DNA of 64,000 nt from Banduia mediterranea (GCF_031846245.1 NZ_JAVRIC010000009.1:62001-126000); one strand, 5' to 3'. Positions 35,188 through 44,304 are shown, numbered from the stretch's first letter. A program made the numbers and translations. Notes: generated by a model not told the origin, from the sequence alone.

Positions 35188-36291
35188 TCAGCTCAGGTAC
35201 CCGTACTGACGCAGGCTGTCACCTGCGATCGACTCCACCACGTCGAACGAGCCATAGCTGTTCTTGTGGTGGAGTACCCCAACCTTGGCCAGCAAGCCAT
35301 CCAGCTTCGGCTTGCCGCGTTTGATTTTTGGAAGGCCACAGAACTTGAAAATCCTGTTGATCTCGCTGCGCGGGTTGGCGAGCACGTCTTCGTAGCGGAC
35401 TTCATGGAAGTGCCGAATCTGCGGCCGAACCTCGTTGATGAACTTGACCGAAGCATCCCAGACGTGCGCGGTGGTGCGTACGTCTTCAAGGCCGTACTGG
35501 GCTGCGTGCTCCGACAGGCCGGTCACGCGCGGGTAGGGCACAAAGGCTTGATCCTTGAAGTACGGATGCCTGGTCTTGAGATCCTGTTCACGCTGCAGCC
35601 GGTAGAGCTTGAGCAGGGAATTGGCCACCATGCGACCGTCACGCACCAGATAGACGAAGCGTGCATCCGGAAACAGATCCTGCAGCAGCAGGATTTCGGT
35701 CAGCAGTGCCGGAGACTTGTTGAGGAAGCGGTGGCCACCACTTTCACGGAAGCAGTCGATGACATGCTTGATGCCATCGTAGAGTCTGTCGATATCCTGC
35801 TGTTGCAGGTCGCTGGCGCGCATCCGCCGCGGCGCCAGCGAGAACGGCTCGAACTTGAGGCATTCGCCCCAGAAGCGCATCGCCTCGGATGGCGAGCTGC
35901 CGTCGACCATGACGCTGTCCTTCAGATAACGCTCGCCGCGCACATCCAGGCGCAGCGTTCGGCGCAGCCAGTCCGCTGCCTTGAAGGTGCGCGGGTCGAC
36001 GAACACATCCATCGCGTGCGTGAAGTAGGCGATGTCTTCGTGCGTGGACAGGATTTCCTGCAACATCGTGGAGCCGCAGCGCGGCGTGCCGATGATGAAG
36101 ATCGGCGCCTTGATCTGGATGTCGTCGATCTTGCCGCGCATCATCGACAGGCTGATCGCCCGCACCAGCATCTTCAGCGGCAGCGGCTGTTCGAGCGGGA
36201 TCAGATGCTGGTTCTTCCACTGCCGCGACAGCAGCAAGCGGGACGCCAGGTTTCGGTACTGGTCCGTTTTCAGCGCTGTGGGTTCGACCAT
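35188..36291 (-). CDS. PAPS-dependent sulfotransferase
   Basis: A 367-residue sulfotransferase. The 5'-phosphosulfate loop is IIGTPRCGSTMLQEIL near residue 68 and the 3'-phosphate site is FVYLVRDGRMVANSLLKLY near residue 220. It transfers sulfonate from PAPS to a hydroxyl or amine. Its stop is 50 bases before the ACP, and its ATG shares a base with the P450 stop (TGATG). In this cluster it may sulfonate a hydroxyl of the lipid product, which would be rare among dialkylresorcinols. The nearby sulfate-assimilation genes could supply PAPS, though co-regulation is not shown. Confidence 0.9.
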   Translation of the reverse strand: MVEPTALKTDQYRNLASRLLLSRQWKNQHLIPLEQPLPLKMLVRAISLSMMRGKIDDIQIKAPIFIIGTPRCGSTMLQEILSTHEDIAYFTHAMDVFVDPRTFKAADWLRRTLRLDVRGERYLKDSVMVDGSSPSEAMRFWGECLKFEPFSLAPRRMRASDLQQQDIDRLYDGIKHVIDCFRESGGHRFLNKSPALLTEILLLQDLFPDARFVYLVRDGRMVANSLLKLYRLQREQDLKTRHPYFKDQAFVPYPRVTGLSEHAAQYGLEDVRTTAHVWDASVKFINEVRPQIRHFHEVRYEDVLANPRSEINRIFKFCGLPKIKRGKPKLDGLLAKVGVLHHKNSYGSFDVVESIAGDSLRQYGYLS

Positions 36292-37664
36292 CACTTGCCT
36301 GTCGCTCCTGAGCGCCGTTTGAGCCGGACCGGCACGCCGCCCACCGGAATCAGAGTGATCGAAGCGAATGGTTTCGGAGGTTTGTCGCCCGCGTATTCGA
36401 ACTCGAACTGCTGGACGAAACTTGCCAGCAGCAACACGGCCTCCATGATGGCGAAGCGGTCGCCGATGCAGGTCCGCGGTCCGCCGCCGAATGGCATGAA
36501 CACATAGCGTGGCAGACGGGAATCCAGGCCGTCGGACCAGCGCTCCGGTTTGAAGTCCCTGGCATCGTTGAAATAGCGTGGGTCACGCTGCATCGCCCAG
36601 GGAGAGATGTAGATCAGTGATCCGGCGGCGATCGGATAGCCGCCGATCTCGCAATCGTCGACCGCCTGGCGCGCCACCAGCGAAACCGGCGGGTAGAGGC
36701 GCATGCTTTCGCGCACGGTCCATTCCACCGCCTGCAGCACTGCCAGGTCCGCCGCCTGCGGGGCACGGCCGGCCAGGGTCTGGTCGATCGCGGCGTGCAG
36801 CGTCGCCTGCCATTGCGGATGCTGCGTCAGCAGATACAGCGTCCAACTCAGGGCGGTCGCGGTGGTGTCGTGGCCGGCGACGAACAGGGTGACGGCCTCG
36901 TCGCGAATCTGCGCGTCGGGCATCGGCTTTCCGTCTTCGTCGCGCGCTTGCATCAGCATCGCCAGCAGCGTTCCGCGTTCGTCCAGGTTCTTGCGGTGCT
37001 GGGACATGAACCGCGCCACCAGTTTGTCGATGCGCGCCACGGCCCGCCGGTAGCGGCGGACATTGCGCGTCGGCGCCCAATCCGGGGCGACCAGCGGGTG
37101 CAACATGCGTTCGGTGATCCCGCCCAGCAGATCGTCCATGGCCGAGCCGACTTCGGCGACATCTCCCGCCACATCCTCGTCGAACAGCGCGCGGGCCACG
37201 ACCTTGGACGCGATGTCACGCATGTCCACATACATGTCGCGCACCTCGCCGTCCCGCCACTCGCCGACCAGCTCGGCGGCGTAGTCCGACATGATGCGAC
37301 CGTACTCGGCAATGCGGTCGCGATGAAAGCCGGGCGCCGCGAGGCGACGCTGCTTGCGCCACTGATCGCCGTCCGCCGACAGCAGTCCCCAGCCGAACAC
37401 GCGGCGCACGCGGCTGAAGAACATCTGGTGTTTGACGAAATTGCGGTAGTTGCCGAGCAGCACGTACTCGTTGAGCTCGGGGTCGGCAATCAGATAGGCG
37501 GCGCGATGCACCATCCGCAGTTTGACAATGGGCCCGTACTCGCGGGCGCAGCGTTCGAGGAATCCGTTGAGGTCGCGGCCGAAGTCGAGAATGTTGCCCA
37601 GCACCGGGCGGCCAGGCGGGCCGAGGGGCCTGGGTGCGGCAATGGCTAGCGACAACAACGACAC
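36291..37664 (-). CDS. Cytochrome P450
   Basis: 457 residues from the GTG at 37664, chosen because AGGGGG lies six bases upstream; a TTG at 37697 would add 11 residues but has no ribosome site. Motifs: oxygen-activating I-helix (LFVAGHDTTATALSW), the K-helix ESMR, and the heme loop FMPFGGGPRTCIGDRFA with proximal Cys 399. It is the first gene of the leftward operon. In context it could hydroxylate an alkyl chain, giving a hydroxyl for the sulfotransferase. Confidence 0.92.
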   Translation of the reverse strand: MSLLSLAIAAPRPLGPPGRPVLGNILDFGRDLNGFLERCAREYGPIVKLRMVHRAAYLIADPELNEYVLLGNYRNFVKHQMFFSRVRRVFGWGLLSADGDQWRKQRRLAAPGFHRDRIAEYGRIMSDYAAELVGEWRDGEVRDMYVDMRDIASKVVARALFDEDVAGDVAEVGSAMDDLLGGITERMLHPLVAPDWAPTRNVRRYRRAVARIDKLVARFMSQHRKNLDERGTLLAMLMQARDEDGKPMPDAQIRDEAVTLFVAGHDTTATALSWTLYLLTQHPQWQATLHAAIDQTLAGRAPQAADLAVLQAVEWTVRESMRLYPPVSLVARQAVDDCEIGGYPIAAGSLIYISPWAMQRDPRYFNDARDFKPERWSDGLDSRLPRYVFMPFGGGPRTCIGDRFAIMEAVLLLASFVQQFEFEYAGDKPPKPFASITLIPVGGVPVRLKRRSGATGK

Positions 37665-37918
37665 AAAAAGCCCCCTGATTTGCAGGTTTTCCGTCAAGGC
37701 AGCTGTTACGGCTGCTTACAAAAGGAATAAGGTTCTTACGATTGGGACCACGCAAGGCGTGGGCCAACTCCGCGACCCCGGTGTGCTGAATGTGCACTGA
37801 ATCACGTTCTGGCCGAAGGGCCGCGCCGGGCTGCCGGACCTGCCGCAATAGGGTTCAAATCTTGCTTGCGCCCTTCCACGCGGCTCGGCAGGCGCTCACT
37901 CCTTGGGGAAACAACCGC

Positions 37919-38944
37919 GTGGAAATTGTTGTCGACATACTCAAACAGCTGAATATCGTCCCGGTGCCGCTGCTCGATGGGCAGGCACAGGTGGTGCGCG
38001 CTCGCGCCTTGCTCGAAGCCAATCGGGAAGGCGTTTTCCATGCCCTGGCCGAGTCTCCGGACGGAATGACCAGCGCGGAACTGGCCGAGAAACTGGGATT
38101 CGCGCCCGACGGCGCCAAGGTGCTGCTGCGCGCCCTGAACAGCATGGGTTACCTGCGCGAACGCGGCGGTCGCTACAGCAACGGGCGCTGGGTGCGACGC
38201 TGGATACTCGACCCCAAGCGTGGTCTGCACTACATGCTGCGCTTGCAGCTCTATACCTATCACCGCCTCGAAGGCCTGGGGCAGAACCTCAAGACCGGCC
38301 GGCCGACCATGGATTTCCATGCGATGGACGCGGCCAATCCGACGCCGCAGCAGGAAACCTATACACGCGCCATGCGCGAGGCGGCACGCCTGATCATTCC
38401 AGACCTGTTGAAGCGTGCGGCGGTGCCGCCGAAGGTCGAGCGGATGCTGGATATCGGCGGGGCGCATGGCGAGTACTCACGTGCCTTCGTCAATCGCTTC
38501 GCGGGGCTCAAGGCCAAGATGATCGATCTCGCCGGACCGGTTGCCACGGCGGCGAAGATCATGGAGGAGGAGGGCAATCCCGAAGGTCTGGAGCTGGCGG
38601 TCGGTGATGCCCTGCGAGACGACTTCGGCAAGAACTGGGACCTGGTGCTGCTCGCCAACATGGTGCATCTGTTCAATACCGAACAGAACGTGGACATGTT
38701 CAAGCGTTGCCGCGCCGCCCTCAAACCGGGCGGCAGTCTGCTGGTGATGGACCAGTTCACCGGTTTGGGGCGCCGCCGTGACCACATTTTCGCGGTGATC
38801 TCGCTGAACTTCTTCAACGTGGGCGGCAAGGCCTACGACGTTTCCGAGATGAACGCGATGCTGCGCGAGGCCGGTTTCGACAAGGTCCAGAGCAAGCCGT
38901 TTTCACTGAGAACGCCGGGCGCACTGATTCAGGCCTGGGCATAG
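37919..38944 (+). CDS. SAM-dependent O-methyltransferase
   Basis: 341 residues. The N-terminal winged-helix dimerisation domain (LAESPDGMTSAELAEKLGF, about 40-110) and the class I methyltransferase domain (MLDIGGAHGEYSRAF near 170, LLANMVHLFNTEQN) place it among small-molecule O-methyltransferases of the plant COMT/bacterial Methyltransf_2 type. The likely start is the GTG at 37919; no ATG gives a complete domain. It is divergent from the P450 gene across about 250 bases that hold the presumed promoters. It may O-methylate the resorcinol. Confidence 0.85.
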   Translation: MEIVVDILKQLNIVPVPLLDGQAQVVRARALLEANREGVFHALAESPDGMTSAELAEKLGFAPDGAKVLLRALNSMGYLRERGGRYSNGRWVRRWILDPKRGLHYMLRLQLYTYHRLEGLGQNLKTGRPTMDFHAMDAANPTPQQETYTRAMREAARLIIPDLLKRAAVPPKVERMLDIGGAHGEYSRAFVNRFAGLKAKMIDLAGPVATAAKIMEEEGNPEGLELAVGDALRDDFGKNWDLVLLANMVHLFNTEQNVDMFKRCRAALKPGGSLLVMDQFTGLGRRRDHIFAVISLNFFNVGGKAYDVSEMNAMLREAGFDKVQSKPFSLRTPGALIQAWA

Positions 38945-38986
38945 CTCAGCGAGCCTTCGGGGTAGGGCGCCGCGTGGTTTGCTGCC

Positions 38987-39490
38987 CTAGCCCGGGGCAC
39001 GTGCGGCGCGGCGTCGTTCCCACACGGTCGTCAGTGGGACCGCGGCGTGCTGATAGCTCAGAGAAAACTCGTCAAGCTTGCGTCGCGCGGCATCTACGGA
39101 CTGGGATTCCGGCAGTACGAAGGCGTCGAAGCCGCAGCGACGCATGAAGTGAATCTGGTCAACGTGAACCTCGCCAACTGCTCGAATCTGACCGGTGTAT
39201 CGATAACGATCACGCAGAACCCGCGCCTGGCTGTAGGCCCGGCCGTCCGCGAACTTGGGGATTTCGAGCAGCAGCATCGGCCGGTCGAGCAGTTCGGCGG
39301 CGAATTCGTCGACATTCTCGGTGTTGGGAATGCTGACGGCGATCTCCAGGCCAGCCGGTGCCTTGCCGAGCTCGCGCCAGCGCGCCAGACTGACGACCAC
39401 GTGTCCGCTTTCGGGCCATGCGGCTTCGTTATCAAGTACGGTCCAGCCGTCGCTGGCAAGCTGGCCGTCCGCCAGAATCAGCGAGCTCAT
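38987..39490 (-). CDS. DUF934 sulfur-assimilation protein
   Basis: A 167-residue DUF934 protein, with LARWRELGKAPAGLEIAV, LLDRPMLLLEIPKFADGRAY and RRCGFDAFVLPESQS. Genes of this family nearly always follow cysI-type sulfite reductase genes and are sometimes named as an oxidoreductase component; a possible electron-transfer or assembly role is not proven. Its ATG overlaps the cysI stop (ATGA). Confidence 0.88.
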   Translation of the reverse strand: MSSLILADGQLASDGWTVLDNEAAWPESGHVVVSLARWRELGKAPAGLEIAVSIPNTENVDEFAAELLDRPMLLLEIPKFADGRAYSQARVLRDRYRYTGQIRAVGEVHVDQIHFMRRCGFDAFVLPESQSVDAARRKLDEFSLSYQHAAVPLTTVWERRRAARAPG

Positions 39491-41169
39491 GCCAAGGCTT
39501 CCGCAGGCGTTTCGGCGCTGTCGTAGAGGCGTGCCTTGAACGGCGGCATGCCGACACGGCGGTAGGTGGCGAGGAAGCTCTCCTCGGCATCGCTGCGCTG
39601 TTCCAGGTAGACCTCGACGATCTTCTGCACGGCGCCCGCGATGTCGGCGCGCGAAACCGACGGGCCGGTTCGGTCGCCCAGGGAAGCGTCGTCCTCGGCC
39701 GAGCCGCCGAGCGTGATCTGGTACCACTCCTCACCCTTCTTGTCGACGCCGAGGATGCCGATGTGGCCGACGGTGTGGTGGCCGCAGCCGTTCATGCAGC
39801 CGGACATCTTCATCTTGATCTCGCCGATGTCGTGCTGATAGTCGAGGTCGTCGAAACGATCGAATATCTCCTGGGCCACGCTGATCGAGCTGGCGTTGGC
39901 CAGCGAGCAGAAGTCCAGGCCGGGGCAGCAGATCAGGTCGGTCAGCAGGCCGATGTTCGGCGTCGCCAGCCCCAGTTCGGACAGGCGCTGCCACACCGCG
40001 TAGACATCGCGGTCGGCGACGTCGGCCAGCACCAGGTTCTGGTCGTGCGTGGCGCGGATTTCGCCGGCGCTGTAACGATCGGCGAGATCGGCCACTGCAT
40101 CCATCTGCTCAGCCGTGATGTCGCCGGGTGCGATGCCGTTGGCCTTGAGCGAGACGAACACGATCGAATAGCCGGACACGCGATGCGGAGCGAGGTTGCG
40201 GCGGGCCCAGCTGGCGAAGCGGCTGTCCACTGCCAGTTGCTTCGCGTAGCCCGGTTCCCCAGCCGCCGCTTCGTCGTACTGCGGCAGTTCGAAGCGGCTC
40301 TTGATGTCCTCGATGTCCTGCGGCTGCAGACGCAGATTGGAATCTTTCAGCGCGTTCCATTCGGCCTCGACCATCCGAGCGAACTGTTCGGGGCCGGTGG
40401 CCTTGACCAGTACCTTGACGCGCGCGCGATGGATATTGTCGCGACGGCCGAGACGGTTGTAGATGCGCAGCACCGCTTCAAGATACGAGATCAGGTCGAG
40501 TTCCGGCAGAAACTCGCGAATCTTGTGACCGATCATCGGCATGCGGCCGAGACCGCCACCGACATAGATCGAATAGCCGAGCTCGCCGGCATCGTTGCGC
40601 ACGATATGGACGCCGATATCGTGGACCTGCGTCGCCGCGCGATCGCGCGTGGACGAGGAGAACGCGATCTTGAACTTGCGCGGCAACCAGTTGAATTCGG
40701 GGTGGAACGTCGCCCATTGGCGTGTCAGTTCGCAATACGGGCGGGGGTCGACCAGTTCGTCGCGCGCCACGCCGGCCAGGTGGTCGCTGGTGATGTTGCG
40801 GATGCAGTTGCCGGAGGTCTGGATCGCGTGCATTTCCACCGAGGCCAGATCGGCCAGAATGTCCGGCACTTCCTCCAGCTTTGGCCAGTTGTACTGGATG
40901 TTCTGGCGTGTCGTGAAGTGGCCGTAGCCCTTGTCGTAGCGGCGTGCGATATGCGCCAGCATGCGGAGTTGCCGGGAGGCGAGCAGGCCGTATGGAATCG
41001 ACACCCGCAGCATCGGCGCGAAGCGCTGAAGATACAGGCCATTGCGCAGCCGCAGCGTCTTGAACTCCTCTTCGTCGAGCTGGCCGGCGAGAAAGCGCTG
41101 GGTCTGATCGCGAAACTGTGCAACGCGTTCGTCGACCAGCGTCTGGTCGAATTCGTCGTAGCGATACAT
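39487..41169 (-). CDS. cysI: Sulfite (nitrite/sulfite) reductase hemoprotein
   Basis: 560 residues, a siroheme-[4Fe-4S] reductase that reduces sulfite to sulfide. The cluster ligands are in ICCPGLDFCSLANAS (C-x5-C) and SGCMNGCGHHTVGHIG (C-x3-C). Two repeats of the ferredoxin-like and siroheme domains are apparent (FTTRQNIQYNWPKLEEVPDI, AGVARDELVDPRPYC). The coupling to DUF934 and proximity to cysB and cysG favour a sulfite rather than a nitrite role. No separate flavoprotein subunit (cysJ) is nearby. Confidence 0.93.
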   Translation of the reverse strand: MYRYDEFDQTLVDERVAQFRDQTQRFLAGQLDEEEFKTLRLRNGLYLQRFAPMLRVSIPYGLLASRQLRMLAHIARRYDKGYGHFTTRQNIQYNWPKLEEVPDILADLASVEMHAIQTSGNCIRNITSDHLAGVARDELVDPRPYCELTRQWATFHPEFNWLPRKFKIAFSSSTRDRAATQVHDIGVHIVRNDAGELGYSIYVGGGLGRMPMIGHKIREFLPELDLISYLEAVLRIYNRLGRRDNIHRARVKVLVKATGPEQFARMVEAEWNALKDSNLRLQPQDIEDIKSRFELPQYDEAAAGEPGYAKQLAVDSRFASWARRNLAPHRVSGYSIVFVSLKANGIAPGDITAEQMDAVADLADRYSAGEIRATHDQNLVLADVADRDVYAVWQRLSELGLATPNIGLLTDLICCPGLDFCSLANASSISVAQEIFDRFDDLDYQHDIGEIKMKMSGCMNGCGHHTVGHIGILGVDKKGEEWYQITLGGSAEDDASLGDRTGPSVSRADIAGAVQKIVEVYLEQRSDAEESFLATYRRVGMPPFKARLYDSAETPAEALA

Positions 41170-41474
41170 ATCAATGCGTCTCGGTGGCGTTCGGCTTCCG
41201 TCGGCGGGCTCGATTCGTCCGCCGGTTCTCAGGGGGCGCGTAGATTAACAGCGTCACCGCCCGCCTTGGAGGGGATCGAATCAAAAGGCATATTGATATA
41301 TCGCAGGGCGAAAAAGCCTTGCTCGGACTCGGACTCAGAGCCTGTGAGTTTTTAGTTCGTCGACACGGGCATCGCGCCGTTCTGTGATTGTTGCGTCCGC
41401 GTCGATGCGTGCTCGAGCGGCGTTGCCAACGCTCATACTTGGCGCTGAGGCTTCGCGCAGGCCGCCTGTTCGTG
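41170..41474. other. Gap upstream of cysI
   Basis: This 305-base stretch should contain the cysI promoter. An AT-rich segment ATATTGATATAT near 41290-41301 is the only notable element and could be part of a CysB site. A 33-codon minus-strand frame from 41436 is open but has no support. Confidence 0.3.
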
Positions 41475-41571
41475 CTTCTTAGGCGCCAGCTCACGATCAG
41501 TAGATGTCGTCATGTCAAAGCACAAGCTATTCGCGTGCCAACCAGGGAGCGTGCAGAAAAACTCTCATGCT
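41475..41571 (-). repeat. 97-bp direct repeat, copy 1 (IS remnant 5' end)
   Basis: It differs from 43223-43319 at only four positions. On the minus strand both copies contain an intergenic leader followed by an ATG and the codons for MTTSTDRELAP. The copies bracket the doxX pseudogene and the VapBC module. Confidence 0.85.
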
Positions 41572-41735
41572 GAAAGGGATGAGAATCGTGGTCCTCATGC
41601 CATAGACGATCGGCAGCCGCTTTTGATTGCAGCCGCCGCGAGGCACACCTGCGTGCAGGCGTACTGGTTCGCGTGGCATGCATTCCATTCGGATACACAG
41701 GTGTACAAGCACACGAAAGACGAGGACCCAGAACA

Positions 41736-42134
41736 ATGACGACACAACGCCTGCAATGGTCCTTGCTGCTACTGCGCCTGAGCGTGTTCCTGGTCATGCT
41801 GATGTGGACGCTCGACAAGTTCGTCAATCCCGCGCACGCGGCGAAGGTCTTCGAGAGCTTCTATTTCATTGATGGACTGGGTGTGGGTTTGATGCGCGTC
41901 ATTGGCGCGATCGAGCTGCTGGTGATCGTCGCATTCGTCGCCGGGCTTGCCAAGCGCTGGACCTACGGCTTCGTGCTGGTCGTGCAGCGGTGTCGACGCT
42001 GTCGTCGTTCAGGATCTACCTCGATCCCTTCGCGTCGCCGAACCTGCTGTTCTTCGCCGCATGGCCGATGCTCGCGGCCTGCGTGACGCTGTTCCTTGCT
42101 CCGCGACGAGGATCGGCTGGCCAGCGTCGGCTGA
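41736..42134 (+). pseudogene. DoxX-family membrane protein with two compensating frameshifts
   Basis: The protein reads MTTQRLQWSLLLLRLSVFL and on to TYGFVLVV in one frame, then VSTLSSFRIYLDPFASPNLL to AACVTLFL in another, then LRDEDRLASVG and a stop back in the first. One base is missing near 41986 and one T is extra near 42097. Restored, it is about 132 residues with four membrane helices, the DoxX/SURF4-type layout. Either the gene is newly dead or both shifts are sequence errors. Confidence 0.8.
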
Positions 42135-42347
42135 GCCGTTGTGCTGGCGCACCGGCGGTGCGCAGTTCGATTCGGTCGTCGTTGCCGTGCTGCGCCCGAG
42201 CCGGCCGGCGGCGTACGCGGCATACGAACGGGGCTGGCACCGCCGCCTGCGCGGAGGCCGGCCAGAAAGTGCCGGCCGGCTGACACCCCCGGACAACCCC
42301 TGCTTCTGTGATACTGTGTTTCACATATTCACAATCTGGAGCCTCCC

Positions 42348-42587
42348 GTGAAGAACGTGACGGTATCCGTGGACGACGAGACTTACACCCATGCGCGCGT
42401 GGTCGCCGCCCAGCGCGGCACCTCCGTCAGCCGGCTGGTGCGCGACTTTTTGGCCAACATCGACCACGGCGCCCAGGAACCTGCGACGGAATGGGAATCC
42501 CTGTGGCAGCTGATCGACGGCGAGCAGGTGGAGGTCGGAGAAACGCCTTCGCGTTCGCGGACCTACGCCGATGCCCGCCTTCGTTGA
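42348..42587 (+). CDS. VapB-type antitoxin, ribbon-helix-helix
   Basis: 79 residues. The N-terminal MKNVTVSVDDETYTHARVVA followed by GTSVSRLVRDFL is a ribbon-helix-helix DNA-binding fold (about residues 1-40); the C-terminus is the toxin-binding tail. The GTG start has GGAG seven bases upstream. The 3' end overlaps the PIN-domain toxin gene by 17 bases, as in vapBC operons. It should autorepress and neutralise the toxin. Confidence 0.82.
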   Translation: MKNVTVSVDDETYTHARVVAAQRGTSVSRLVRDFLANIDHGAQEPATEWESLWQLIDGEQVEVGETPSRSRTYADARLR

Positions 42588-42990
42588 CACCAATATCCTG
42601 CTCTACGCAGCATCGACCGCGCCCCATGAAGCGGATAAATCGCGAATCGCCCGGCAGATACTGGTCGAGGGCAACTGGCGCCTGTCGACCCAGGTGTTGC
42701 AGGAGTTTTATGTCAATGCCATCCGCAAGCTGACGAAACCGCTGAGCGAAGCCGCCGCACTGGCCTTCATGCAGCAAGTGACACGGGTTCAACCCGTAGC
42801 GATCGATCTCGGCATTGTTTTACGGGGGATACACAACGCCAGGCGCTACCGGATCAGTTACTGGGACGGCGCCATCGTGGCGGCCGCCCAGATGTCCGGC
42901 TGCGAGATTCTGTATAGCGAAGACCTCAATCACGGCCAGTCATATGACCAGGTCAGGGCCGTGAACCCCTTCCAATCCGGGTTACGGTGA
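42571..42990 (+). CDS. VapC-type PIN-domain toxin
   Basis: 139 residues. PIN-domain acidic residues are visible: D6 in AFVDTNILLY, Glu in QVLQEFYVNA, Asp in SYWDGAIVAAA and Asp in YSEDLNHG. It is a probable endoribonuclease controlled by the overlapping antitoxin. The C-terminal end lies in a 15-bp tandem duplication (42978-43008), so its last residues may have been altered. Confidence 0.85.
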   Translation: MPAFVDTNILLYAASTAPHEADKSRIARQILVEGNWRLSTQVLQEFYVNAIRKLTKPLSEAAALAFMQQVTRVQPVAIDLGIVLRGIHNARRYRISYWDGAIVAAAQMSGCEILYSEDLNHGQSYDQVRAVNPFQSGLR

Positions 42991-43019
42991 CGCCGGGTTA
43001 CGGTGACGGTATACAAAAC

Positions 43020-43260
43020 GCACGAATTGGTTCGGGATACCAGCCGCGTCCGATGGTCCTCGGCCAACAACGATTCAAGGTTCGACGCCCGCAACTCAAT
43101 CCGTGCGCGGTTGGGCTCCAGCAGCCGCGGCGCGCCTTGCGCTCGCTGCCTGGCGCCCCCTGCGACAGCGCCTCGCGTACTTCGGCTTCGCTGGACTCGA
43201 GCATGTCCGGAAACAGGCCCGCCTTCATAGGCGCCAGCTCACGATCAGTAGATGTCGTCA
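43020..43260 (-). pseudogene. Transposase N-terminal fragment (IS1182-like)
   Basis: On the minus strand, one frame gives MTTSTDRELAPMKAGLFPDM and EALSQGAPGSERK. A second frame reads APRLLEPNRARIELRASNLE followed by SLLAEDHRTRLV, an N-terminus typical of IS1182/DUF772-type transposases. Similarity ends after RLV, so the fragment is cut and frameshifted. The upstream 97-bp leader is repeated at 41475. The 42991-43320 gap holds only this remnant. Confidence 0.55.
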
Positions 43261-43319
43261 TGTCAAAGCACAAGCTATTCGCGTGCCAACCCGGGAGCGT
43301 GCAGAAAAGCTCTCACGCT
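43223..43319 (-). repeat. 97-bp direct repeat, copy 2
   Basis: The copy attached to the transposase fragment. It ends one base before the cysB stop codon. Together with copy 1 it defines an accessory patch of about 1.8 kb. Confidence 0.85.
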
Positions 43320-43320
43320 C

Positions 43321-44304
43321 TCAGATCACGCTCAGTTCCGAAATCAGTCGGCGCGCCTCACTCATGCGCGACTCGTGCTCCGGGATCGCGGCCACCTTGT
43401 CCACGATCTCGCGCGACAGGTGGGGCGCAAACAGATGGATGAAGTCGTACATGTAGGCACGCAGGAACAGCGCGCGCCGAAAGCCGATGTGCGTGGTCGA
43501 CATTTCAAACAGATGAGCCGCCGGTAGTGCCACCAGGTCCTTGTCGGCCTGCTCGTCGTAGGCGAGGTCGGCGACGATGCCGATGCCCAGACCCAGGCGC
43601 ACATAGGTCTTGATCACGTCCGCGTCCACCGCTGTCAGCACCACATCGGGGCGTAGACCGTGTGCGGCAAACGCCTGGTCGAGCTTGGAGCGGCCGGTGA
43701 AGCCGAAGGTATAGGTCACGATCGGGTGCTGGCCGATGTCTTCCAAGGTGATGCGGCGTGACAGTTTCGCCAGCGGGTGATCGGGGCGCACCAGCACGCA
43801 ACGGTTCCAGTGATAACAAGGCAGCATCACCAGTTCCTCGAAATGTTCCATCGCCTCGGTGGCGATCGCGAAATCGGTTTCGCCGTTGGCGGCAAGTTTG
43901 GCGATCTGCGGCGGGCTGCCTTGGTGCAGGTGCAGACGCACCTGCGGGTATTGGCGGCGAAAGCGCTCGATGACGGTCGGCAGCGCATAGCGCGCCTGGG
44001 TATGCGTGGTGGCGATCGACAGATCGCCTCGATCGCTGTGCCGGAATTCCTCGGCCACATTCTCGATATTGGCGACATCCTGCAGGACGCGCTCGGCATA
44101 TTCGAGGATGCGCTGGCCGGCCGGTGTGATCTCACTCAGGTGCTTGCCGTTGCGGATGAAGACTTCCACACCCAACTCGTCTTCAAGCAGCCTGATCTGC
44201 TTGCTGACACCGGGTTGGGACGTGAACAGCGCATCCGCCGCAGCGGTCACGTTGAGCCCGCGTTTGGCAACTTCGTGAATGTAGTGCAACTGGCGAAGCT
44301 TCAT
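43321..44304 (-). CDS. cysB: LysR-type regulator of sulfur assimilation
   Basis: A 327-residue LysR-family activator (CysB of E. coli is 324). The start MKLRQLHYIHEVAKRGLNVT and the helix-turn-helix (AADALFTSQPGVSKQIRLLE) match CysB. The effector domain includes IATTHTQARYALP and TYTFGFTGRS. It senses O-acetylserine/N-acetylserine and activates sulfate assimilation genes. The ATG at 44304 is preferred over an open frame upstream. It is divergent from cysG. Confidence 0.94.
   Translation of the reverse strand: MKLRQLHYIHEVAKRGLNVTAAADALFTSQPGVSKQIRLLEDELGVEVFIRNGKHLSEITPAGQRILEYAERVLQDVANIENVAEEFRHSDRGDLSIATTHTQARYALPTVIERFRRQYPQVRLHLHQGSPPQIAKLAANGETDFAIATEAMEHFEELVMLPCYHWNRCVLVRPDHPLAKLSRRITLEDIGQHPIVTYTFGFTGRSKLDQAFAAHGLRPDVVLTAVDADVIKTYVRLGLGIGIVADLAYDEQADKDLVALPAAHLFEMSTTHIGFRRALFLRAYMYDFIHLFAPHLSREIVDKVAAIPEHESRMSEARRLISELSVI

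Noticed and set aside
39418-41355. A 645-codon plus-strand frame opposite cysI
   Set aside because: Same antisense effect; the minus strand encodes a complete sulfite reductase with all cluster ligands.
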